Shown: one piece after another, positions 38,050-46,900 of the stretch
How positions within the stretch are numbered: the first letter of the stretch is position 1
How the letters are laid out: every line of letters begins with the position of its first letter
Assembly: GCA_028279045.1 (NCBI GenBank)
Contig: JANQSZ010000002.1
Coordinates: 1-53,773, forward strand
Direction of reading: 5' to 3'
Source: Candidatus Nanoarchaeia archaeon
Lineage (GTDB): Archaea; Nanobdellota; Nanobdellia; Woesearchaeales; UBA10216
DNA: 53,773 nucleotides
Made by a program: the position numbers and the translations under genes
The notes under the pieces: generated by a model
Database searches by the model: none
The model's input: only the letters and a program-made list of their open reading frames with translations
Told to the model about the DNA's origin: nothing

Positions 38050-40340
38050 AGCTAGCACTTGTGTTAGTAGTAGCAGTAGTACTGCTACCGCTAGCTATAG
38101 CACAGCAACCTGCACTCCCAACAAGTTTGACGGGGGAAGTTAGAGATACTTCTCAAACTCCTGTCCCTAATTTTGCGGTAACGGCAACCTGGACAACAAC
38201 TGGCGGAAGCACACAAAGTAGGACCGTGGCCACACTCACTGCAGAACAAGCTGCAGGGTTTGGTACACCGGAACTTGAAGGACATTACTTTTTTACCGAA
38301 GGATTTGTACAAGCAGCTTCCAACACAGACATTACAATAACATCTTCTGCCATTAATTCTCCATCGATTACTTCTGACCCTGGAGGATCACTTATCACTG
38401 TCGAAAACCTGATTTTACCTGACCCAAATGACGCATCGCAACCAGAAATAAGCAATGTGTTTATCGATGCTGAAGAAGGAGGTTTAGTTGTTGTTGCGTT
38501 CACAACGAATGAACTTGCTTATGGCAGTGTCAATTTTGGAGAGGGAGCACCATCGCAATCCAAACAAGGAAGTGGACTTGTGCAATCGCATAGAATTGCG
38601 TTACCAGAAGTTGAACCGTTTAAGACGTATGTTTATAGTGTGCACGCCACCGATATTGGTGGCAATGTTGCAACAGACGACAACAACGGTCAATACTACA
38701 CGTTTCAAACAGGGCTCTTAAGTTCTGCTAGCTCCGGTGGTGGCACCGGCTCTGGAGGCGCTACAGAAGGTAGCGCCTCTGGAGGTTCAGGAACAGGAAT
38801 AGGAGATGGCTCTGGATCTGGATCAGACAGCGGAATTGGAGAAGGACTTGGCGAAGGGACAGGAGGGAACGAGATTAGTAATGATCCGCCACTTGTTCCA
38901 TTAGAAGCACCGACAGATGAAGAAATTGCTGAACTTCAAAAACTGCTGGAATCTGATGATTTCTTTTACGGTCAACTTGTTGACACCGATGGAAACCCAG
39001 TTCCGAATGCAGAAGTTGTTGCAGAATGGGTAGATGCGCTTGGCTTCGTACACCAAGCTACAACCACCACGCTTACTCGATCACAAGCAGAGGCACTTGG
39101 CAATACATCTCTGGAAGGATACTATGTATTTAACTCCAGTGCGTTCGCTGATCAACAAAACATCACGACAACGCTTTCCTCGGATGAAGAAGAGATTGCA
39201 CAAATAGAAAGCACAGAAGAGGGACTTGAAGTTATTGAGGGTGAAGAGTCTCAACCCCTACTTGTTCCGCCGTCAGAAAAGAGAAATGCTGCAGCGACAA
39301 TTACAGAACGTACACTGACATTTACCGATACCCTTCCGCAAATACCTATTGGAATTATTGCTTCAATACTGATTTCTTTGTTGCTTCTGGGCATAGTTAT
39401 CGCGTGGCTGTATCTTACTATACATTCATTCAAGCACTATACTGAAAAACGCAAGGATGCACCACAACGAGAATTCGCTAAATCGATTGATACAGTGCTG
39501 CTGCAACCTGTTACAGCCCATATGACGAAGAATATTATCTCTGTAGATAAAAACCAAACCATGCAGAGTGTAGCTCATTTAATGACAGAAAAGAATGTCA
39601 GTAGCGTTGTTGTCTCGTCAGAAGAAGTGGCTATTGGGATTTTAACTGAATATGATTTTTCAAACGATGTCGTGCTCAAAAACATGGATCCTGCCAAGCA
39701 CACGATAGCTGAAGCAACGGTGCATGAACTTGTGCAAATACCACACACTGCAACTTTATTGGATGCGCACAAACTTATGGTGCAAAAGGACTTCAGGAAA
39801 TTACTTGTAGAGAAAAAAGGGGAATTTATTGGATTTTTGAGCCAGACAGACTTGTCGAGGGCAATGACCCCATTTGGAACTCAGATCATGATTGATTCCA
39901 AGACATTACCACTGATTAAAGATATCATGACAAAGAAAGTGCTGACTATTGATAAAAATTATTCATTGTATGATATCCGGAAAGTGATGTTCCAGCATGA
40001 GATTAGCTGTGTAATTCTTACAAGTAAAGGAAAACCCGAAGGAATAATCACAAACAAGGACTACATAGCAGAAATTGCAATCAATCCTCACAACCTGTCA
40101 AAGGTCCGCGGTCTTACTATCATGAAGTCACCTATCTTATCCATGGATCAAACACTTACTATCTTCGATGCGAATGCGCTATTGATCGAGAAAAACTTTA
40201 GGAGACTGCCTATCTTGGTGAATAACGAATTGAGAGGCATAGTAACACAAACAGACGTGGTTCGGGCAATGTACATGTACATTGAACAAACACTTCGGCA
40301 CGTGAAGACGGGTGCAAAAGTGAAGGTGAAAGAAGCATGA
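38046..40340 (+). CDS. Receptor-like membrane protein, 764 aa: adhesive ectodomains, Gly/Ser linker, TM, cytoplasmic CBS domains
   Basis: Signal MKLALVLVVAVVLLPLAIAQQ; TM IGIIASILISLLLLGIVIAWLYLTI; CBS motifs MTKNIISVDKNQTMQSVAHLMTEKNVSSVVV...GILTEYDF, MTKKVLTIDKNYSLYDIRKVMFQHEISCVIL...GIITNKDY, GIVTQTDVVRAM; ATGA overlap with giant gene. Confidence 0.9.
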   Translation: MKLALVLVVAVVLLPLAIAQQPALPTSLTGEVRDTSQTPVPNFAVTATWTTTGGSTQSRTVATLTAEQAAGFGTPELEGHYFFTEGFVQAASNTDITITSSAINSPSITSDPGGSLITVENLILPDPNDASQPEISNVFIDAEEGGLVVVAFTTNELAYGSVNFGEGAPSQSKQGSGLVQSHRIALPEVEPFKTYVYSVHATDIGGNVATDDNNGQYYTFQTGLLSSASSGGGTGSGGATEGSASGGSGTGIGDGSGSGSDSGIGEGLGEGTGGNEISNDPPLVPLEAPTDEEIAELQKLLESDDFFYGQLVDTDGNPVPNAEVVAEWVDALGFVHQATTTTLTRSQAEALGNTSLEGYYVFNSSAFADQQNITTTLSSDEEEIAQIESTEEGLEVIEGEESQPLLVPPSEKRNAAATITERTLTFTDTLPQIPIGIIASILISLLLLGIVIAWLYLTIHSFKHYTEKRKDAPQREFAKSIDTVLLQPVTAHMTKNIISVDKNQTMQSVAHLMTEKNVSSVVVSSEEVAIGILTEYDFSNDVVLKNMDPAKHTIAEATVHELVQIPHTATLLDAHKLMVQKDFRKLLVEKKGEFIGFLSQTDLSRAMTPFGTQIMIDSKTLPLIKDIMTKKVLTIDKNYSLYDIRKVMFQHEISCVILTSKGKPEGIITNKDYIAEIAINPHNLSKVRGLTIMKSPILSMDQTLTIFDANALLIEKNFRRLPILVNNELRGIVTQTDVVRAMYMYIEQTLRHVKTGAKVKVKEA

Positions 40341-42667
40341 AATATGCAATATTCCTCCTTTTACTGATGATGCCTGTTGTAGCAGGCCAGGTAGTTGAAC
40401 CTATCGTTACAGATTCGTACGAAATATCTCATTCCGCGATCAACAAGGACGTGAAAATTGGTAACTTTGCACTCGTCACGGTCTATATCACGAACAAAGC
40501 AGACAGTGCAATTTTCTTAGATGCTGCTCTGGAAGGAGATGTTACAAACATCTCAACTTTGAATACACCACGTATTCGCATTGAACCAGAGGAACGCAAC
40601 AATTTTACAATGACAATACTCGGATCTGATACAGGCGTGTTTAACGGGAACATGTTCCTTACCGGAGATTTTGTACAAGTACTTCCTGTTAATTTGAGCA
40701 TTGTTACTGGCGCGGATTCTCAACCCGAAGCGCTGGCATTTGAAATTATCCCTAAACAAAAAAATGCAATCATCGGAAAGAACTTTATTTACCAGATAGA
40801 CTTCCAAAATCTCCTTGCAGACACCAATTATAATCTCACTGTCAGCTATGAACTCAAATCAGTTAACGACGAAGACGCTGCGTTTGGAAGCGCAATCAGC
40901 GAGGATGAAGATTTCCTTTTCTTGAATACAACGGCAACAATACTTCGGGAGTTTGACATCCCAAGTAGTGTAAAACCAGGAGATTTCTTATTGAATGTTC
41001 ACGTAAAATATCTGAATACAGAATCAACGAAGACAATTCGATTTGTGCTTAAGGATTCTTTCTTGAATACACGATTGTTTGGATTTCTCCCTCTGAAATG
41101 GCCTCTGTTGCTCATTATTCTTATTGGTGCAGGAGGATTTGGATACTGGTACTACAAAAAGAAACAAGCCGGAAAACGACGATATGTTAGTAAAGTTGAC
41201 TACGGAACACTACCGCAGGAGGGTCCACGGGCTGCTTTTATTGGGAAAATTGCAGAAACCACAAAGAATGCTTATTTTGATATTGATCAACTTATCAGCC
41301 ATACTGTTATTGCAGGATCAACAGGCGGCGGGAAAACTGTATCTGCAGAAGTACTTATCGAAGAAGCACTACTGAAAGGATCTGCTGTCATGGTATTCGA
41401 CCCGACAGCGCAATGGTCTGGAATGCTCCGACCAAACACGAGTCAAGGAATGTTTGATCTCTATGCTAAATTTGCAATGAAGAAGACTGATGCACGTGGT
41501 TTCAATGGAAACATTAAACAAATTCTTGATGCACGACAGAAACTTGACATTCGCCGATTTATCAAACCTGGAGAAATCACAGTGTTTGCTGTTAATCGAC
41601 TAGATCCGGAAGATATTGATGTACTCGTAGCAAACATGATTAAGCAAGTTTTTGACGCTGGACTAGAAGAAAGTAAAGAATTGAAACTGGTAATCATTTT
41701 CGACGAGGTTCACCGTCTCCTGCCAAAGTTCGGTGGTGCAGGACAAGGATTTATTCAAATCGAGCGAGGTGCGCGTGAATTCCGTAAGTGGGGAGTGGGT
41801 CTGATGCTTATTTCACAAGTACTGACGGATTTCGTGGGCGAGACCAAGGCAAACATTGCAAACGAAGTTCAGATGAGAACTCGCGACCAAGGAGACTTGA
41901 ATCGTATCAAAACAAAGTACGGTGCGTTTATGCTGCAATCACTTCTGAAAGCAGCAACTGGAACAGGAATGATAGAAAACCCAACGTACAATAGAGGAGA
42001 ACCATACTTTGTTGCATTTAGGCCGCTGTATCATATGCACGCTCGTCTTAGTGATGAAGAACTGGAGAATTATAACAAGTACAATGACATGATTGACGAT
42101 CTTGAATATCAAATTAAACAACTTGATGAAAAGAAAGTTGATACCTTTGATATGAAACTCGAATTGAAAATGGCGCTTGACAAGGTAAAAGCAGGAAACT
42201 TCAACATGGTGAACATCTATGTCGAAGGACTGCGACCGAGAGTGCTTGAACAGTTTGAGAAACTTGGTATACAACCTAAGAAACGTGAGATTGAACTTAT
42301 TAGTCAAGATGAACTTGACAAAGCATTTGATGAAGCGAAAAAGATCCGTGAAGAAGCTGCAACAGAAGAAGCTGCAAAAACTGAAAAGAAAGAAGAAGGA
42401 CCTCAATTTGCACCTCTTCGATTAGCAACTGGTCTTGTTGTGTTGTCGCCGCAGGAATTAGTAGATGCACTTGGAGCAATGGCAGATGCTGATTTGGCTA
42501 AGCATGTGAATGCTGAAAAGAATGACTTTGCTGACTGGTTAACGAAAACCAATGCAAAATGGGGCGAAGCGATGAAGAAAGCAAAAACCAAAGACGAAAT
42601 GATAGCTGTTTTAAACGCCCCGCCTGCTGAGGAACCCAAAGAAGAAAAGAAAGAGGAGAAGACATAA
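40337..42667 (+). CDS. Membrane-anchored HerA/FtsK-like (DUF87-type) ATPase, 776 aa, with N-terminal ectodomain and DUF5752-like C-terminus
   Basis: Signal peptide; TM WPLLLIILIGAGGFGYWYY; Walker A IAGSTGGGKTVSAEVL; Walker B KLVIIFDEVHRLLP; C-term APLRLATGLVVLSPQELVDALGAMADADLAKHVNAEKNDFADWL. Confidence 0.88.
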   Translation: MKYAIFLLLLMMPVVAGQVVEPIVTDSYEISHSAINKDVKIGNFALVTVYITNKADSAIFLDAALEGDVTNISTLNTPRIRIEPEERNNFTMTILGSDTGVFNGNMFLTGDFVQVLPVNLSIVTGADSQPEALAFEIIPKQKNAIIGKNFIYQIDFQNLLADTNYNLTVSYELKSVNDEDAAFGSAISEDEDFLFLNTTATILREFDIPSSVKPGDFLLNVHVKYLNTESTKTIRFVLKDSFLNTRLFGFLPLKWPLLLIILIGAGGFGYWYYKKKQAGKRRYVSKVDYGTLPQEGPRAAFIGKIAETTKNAYFDIDQLISHTVIAGSTGGGKTVSAEVLIEEALLKGSAVMVFDPTAQWSGMLRPNTSQGMFDLYAKFAMKKTDARGFNGNIKQILDARQKLDIRRFIKPGEITVFAVNRLDPEDIDVLVANMIKQVFDAGLEESKELKLVIIFDEVHRLLPKFGGAGQGFIQIERGAREFRKWGVGLMLISQVLTDFVGETKANIANEVQMRTRDQGDLNRIKTKYGAFMLQSLLKAATGTGMIENPTYNRGEPYFVAFRPLYHMHARLSDEELENYNKYNDMIDDLEYQIKQLDEKKVDTFDMKLELKMALDKVKAGNFNMVNIYVEGLRPRVLEQFEKLGIQPKKREIELISQDELDKAFDEAKKIREEAATEEAAKTEKKEEGPQFAPLRLATGLVVLSPQELVDALGAMADADLAKHVNAEKNDFADWLTKTNAKWGEAMKKAKTKDEMIAVLNAPPAEEPKEEKKEEKT

Positions 42668-42692
42668 ATAGTATTATTGCAAGGAGAAACAC

Positions 42693-43520
42693 ATGGTTCT
42701 CGAGGACATCATAAACCCAATCAAAGCGGAACGAAGACCCTGGGATATGTTCTTTCTGGGTATTGTTTATAGTTCAGTAGCTGTGCTGCTGAGCATGATC
42801 GTGTTCTCCAGTGAAAGTAGCATGGTTGTTGTGTTCCTTACGGTGTTGGCATCTGTGCACGTTATGCATGGCGCTATCAAATTAGAAGAACAACGTGACT
42901 TATCTTTTCCAGCTAAGAAAGTGTTTTTCAAAACACATGCACGCGCTCTTTCATTTTTTATGTTTCTCTTCATGGGGTTTGTTGTTTCCTACGCATTTTG
43001 GAACATTTTCCTTCCCTCAGAAGCAGCGAGTCAGCTTTTCGAAACTCAAATTGAGTCAATTCAACATATTGAACGATCAACTTCAAGCATAACTGGTAAG
43101 TTCATTGCGGGAACGCCATTCGTTACCCACATTTTCATGAACAATCTGCGAGTGTTGTTTTTTGTGCTCCTGTTCGCGTTCTTTTATGGCGTTGGAGCGA
43201 TATTTATCCTTGCGTGGAATGCCTCTGTTATAGGGGTAGCTATTGGTAATTTTGTTCGGAGCAACATTCATCTTTCATATTTTGAATCTATACCGCTCGG
43301 CATCTTGCGCTATTCCATCCATGGAATCCCGGAAATCCTTGCCTATTTCATGGCTGGGCTGGCTGGAGGTATTATTTCGGTAGCGGTTGCACGGCATGAA
43401 TATGGGAGCCCGGGCTTCCGGAAAGTGCTGTTTGATAGTGTGGATCTGGCTGTGGGGGCAGTAGTGGTACTGTTCATTGCCGCACTCATGGAAGTGTATA
43501 TTACACCTGCCTTTTTCTGA
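42693..43520 (+). CDS. SpoIIM/DUF95-like polytopic membrane protein
   Basis: NNLRVLFFVLLFAFFYGVGAIFILAWNASVIGVAIGNFV...GIPEILAYFMAGLAGGIISVA; SD aaggag upstream. Confidence 0.8.
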   Translation: MVLEDIINPIKAERRPWDMFFLGIVYSSVAVLLSMIVFSSESSMVVVFLTVLASVHVMHGAIKLEEQRDLSFPAKKVFFKTHARALSFFMFLFMGFVVSYAFWNIFLPSEAASQLFETQIESIQHIERSTSSITGKFIAGTPFVTHIFMNNLRVLFFVLLFAFFYGVGAIFILAWNASVIGVAIGNFVRSNIHLSYFESIPLGILRYSIHGIPEILAYFMAGLAGGIISVAVARHEYGSPGFRKVLFDSVDLAVGAVVVLFIAALMEVYITPAFF

Positions 43521-43522
43521 TT

Positions 43523-43546
43523 ACTGCGTATGTAGTTATATGTAGT
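43523..43546 (+). promoter_or_regulatory. Candidate RHH operator, distal copy ACTGCGTATGTAGTTATATGTAGT
   Basis: Imperfect palindrome; direct repeat of 43611-43630. Confidence 0.5.
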
Positions 43547-43547
43547 A

Positions 43548-43557
43548 TTTATATATA
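43548..43557 (+). promoter_or_regulatory. TATA-like element
   Basis: tttatatata. Confidence 0.45.
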
Positions 43558-43610
43558 AGTTCAGACATTCGTATACTAGGCTCCTTTATACAAACATTTT
43601 TATAGTATTC

Positions 43611-43630
43611 CGTATGTAGTTATACGCAGT
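43611..43630 (+). promoter_or_regulatory. Candidate RHH operator, proximal copy CGTATGTAGTTATACGCAGT
   Basis: Contains CGTAT-N6-ATACG; ends 6 nt before ATG 43637. Confidence 0.5.
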
Positions 43631-43636
43631 TATCAT

Positions 43637-43786
43637 ATGAAAGAGCGCATTACCATAACGCTGGATAGCGAATTGCTGGCATGGCTGGACAAAGGAATCG
43701 AGCAGAAAATGTTCGCTAACCGCAGTCATGGGCTGGAATTCCTAGCAGCACGGAAACTGAAACGTGAAAGAACGTATTACGGTTAG
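43637..43786 (+). CDS. Ribbon-helix-helix-like protein, 49 aa (paralog a)
   Basis: MKERITITLDSELLAWLDKGIEQKMFANRSHGLEFLAARKLKRERTYYG; not in track. Confidence 0.85.
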   Translation: MKERITITLDSELLAWLDKGIEQKMFANRSHGLEFLAARKLKRERTYYG

Positions 43787-43913
43787 TCTAGATAAGAAAC
43801 TACTAGACTGGCTTGATGAGAAAGTAGATCAGAAAATATTTGCTAATCGTAGCCATGGCTTTGAATACCTGATTGCAGAGTACAAACGGGAGGAAGAGCA
43901 TGGCAATCAGTGA
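43764..43913 (+). CDS. Ribbon-helix-helix-like protein, 49 aa (paralog b, GTG start, overlaps a)
   Basis: MKERITVSLDKKLLDWLDEKVDQKIFANRSHGFEYLIAEYKREEEHGNQ; not in track. Confidence 0.82.
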   Translation: MKERITVSLDKKLLDWLDEKVDQKIFANRSHGFEYLIAEYKREEEHGNQ

Positions 43914-46900
43914 TTCTCCATTGATTCGTGCTGGACTTCTTGTTGTATTGATCGTAGTTGCACTGTGGTCACTTACCAACATCGCGGTCTACACTGGGAT
44001 GGTTGGCTTTCCTGTTTTGTCAGAAGCAGGATACATTACCGAGTTGCTGCTTGTTCATGAAGACCCCACATCACTATGGCAAGGATGGTATGGACGTGTG
44101 GGAGAAGATCCAAGTGTAACTGAAAATGAATCTCGAACTGCCAATGGAGGCTCGGTAGACCTGGCAAACTTCTTCTTTGATTGTTTAGAGGATAATATTG
44201 ATCACGAAATTTACGCGAGCACTAGCCCATCAATAGACTTTAGCAATGTTTTACCAGGAACAACGGCAATGGTGGATGCGTATCTGAATGTTTCTCCTAC
44301 AGACGCTGACAGCGCAAACAATACTTACACTGGGAACTCATCTGTATTATTAGGGTCGCAAAACATCAGTTTTCCGACGGCATATACCTACGTGAATAGC
44401 ACTACAAACAGTACATTTAGAACTGGAGTGTTGAACGCATCAGGAGAATTGGTGTATGTCATTCCAATAGTGATTCCGAGTACGGCTGGTTTTAAACTGC
44501 AAACGTCGCAATTTCAAATGATTATTCCTGTTGCATCAAATACCACTACCTATTACTTCTTCCGTGATCCAAATGACTCTTGCCCAGAAGGACTTGGATC
44601 TGGAAACTTGGCGAATGGAACGCTTGTGGGAAACGTAACAGCAAATATAACTGGGTTGCCAATCGAAAACGCAACGATTGTTGTGCATGGCAACGGTGTA
44701 TTGAGTAACGCATCAGGCTCCTATGAGATGAATATTACTGAAGGAACACATACGCTGCTTGGATTTGCTGATGGATATCAATTGTACGTCGGAAATGTAA
44801 CAATTATTCCGTTCAATGTGACTGGACACAATGTAACCTTTACTCTTGCAGAGGCGGATGCTGGGGAAGGTACTGTTTTCGGAAACATTACTGATTCTTC
44901 ATCAGGAGTCCCTCTTGGAAATGTTTCTGTATCAGCTAACGGCAGAATTACAGAGACAAACACTAGTGGATTCTATAACTTCAGCGTACCGACAGGGACA
45001 CATCATATTGCGGCGTGGAGAAGCGGTTATGACGCTGGGGTGGCTAACATTACCGTTACCCTCAACAACCTCACGTCCAGAAACTTTTCACTGGAAGCCA
45101 TAGCAGCAGTTGGAACAGCAAACCCCAACGCAACAATTTATGGTTATGTTCTTGACAACATAACTGGGCTGCCTCTTGTTAACGTAACAGTAGCACTACA
45201 AGGACGATCTGTGCTGACTAATTCTAGTGGAGGGTATTCGCTGTATGCACCTGAAGGAAACCACTTCATGATCGCCACAAAGACACTCTATGTTCCACGA
45301 TTCTTCAACACGAGCTTAGATTCCACCAACGCCACACTGTTTAATTTTAACATGACCCGATTTATCGACTTGTTGAAGAATGGAACTGTTGATGGTTATG
45401 TAACAGATAATTCAACCGGGCTTCCGATTGCCAATGCGACGGTGGGAGCTGCGGGTACGACGGTGCAGACAAATGCAAGCGGTTACTACAATTTCAGTAG
45501 CTATGAAGGAGAACACTACTTATTTACTAGTGCTTCTGGCTATGATAACTACATCGAGCTTATCGATATAATTGCGGAAAACACAACACAAATCAATGTA
45601 ACGCTCAATCAAATCTTTGAAGGACTTAATTTATCGAATGGAACGTTAACTGGAACGGTAACTGTTAACGGAACGTCGTCGGGACTAGAAGACGTAGAGA
45701 TTTTCATTCATGGACAAACCACTACGACGAATTCCTCAGGTGGATATACTATTAACTTAACTGAAGGAATACATAATTTCATCGCGTCCAAATCAGGATA
45801 TCAAATTCGATTTGGAAATGTCACTATTGAAGCTGATACAATAACTGAATTTGATTTTGTTATGACGACGGTTGAAGCAGCAGCTGTTTCTGTAGGTGCT
45901 GGAGCTGGTGCAGGCGTTGGTACAGGTACAGGTACTGGATCGGGATCTGGCGCTGCTGTGCGAACCGCACCTTCACTTCCACAGATTGAACAACCTGGAG
46001 AAGTACTGGAATATGAACTGTCTATCAAGAGAATTCTGCGTAAAATTAAGCAAGGAAATTTCTTGCAGATTCCAATTAATATTCGAAACAATAAGGAAAG
46101 CTCCCTGACTGTCGACTTGGATATCAACGGTGAAGTTGAATCGATGATGGGGCTCGACAAACAGAAACTCATTATTCCTGCTAAAGGATCTGATGAATTT
46201 GTTGCAACCATATTCGGTCTGGAACTTGGGGTGTTTAATGGAAGCATAACACTTCGAGGAGATATTACAGACGACATTGTTGTTGACGTACTGGTATTTG
46301 ACAAAGATCGACTACCGATTGAAGCATTGCTCGTTAAGTTATCGCTGCTGGACCGAACCATTACACAAGGAGACGAACTCAAGTATCGTATTGATCTACA
46401 AAATTTACTCCAGCAAGAAGACTACCTTGTAGTGCTTACGCAATCCATTGTGAATTCAGAGACAAATGAAACTTTTGACTTGGATGAAGATAGTACTATA
46501 ATTGCAACGTCATCTTCTTTAATTAAGAACGTACCGACGCCACCAGACTTGCCGGCAGGACAGTATAGACTTGTTGTTGACGCTGAATTTATTGGATTTG
46601 AATCAAGACACACAGCGTTGTTTACGGTAAATGTTCCGTTCTACGCATACAAGATATTCGGCATACTACCGGTATGGGTGTTGGCTTCGGTCCTGGCTGT
46701 TATTGGACTTGGAGCAGGAGCATTCTTTTACTACAAGAAACAACAAGCGAAGAAACGACGATATGCGATCCAAGTTGATTATGATGAACTTCCTTCAGAA
46801 GGACCACGATCGGCGTTTGTTGGTAACGTAGCAGATACGTCAAGAAACACCTACTTTAATTTGGACAAATTCCAAATTCACACGGTTATCTCAGGAGCAT

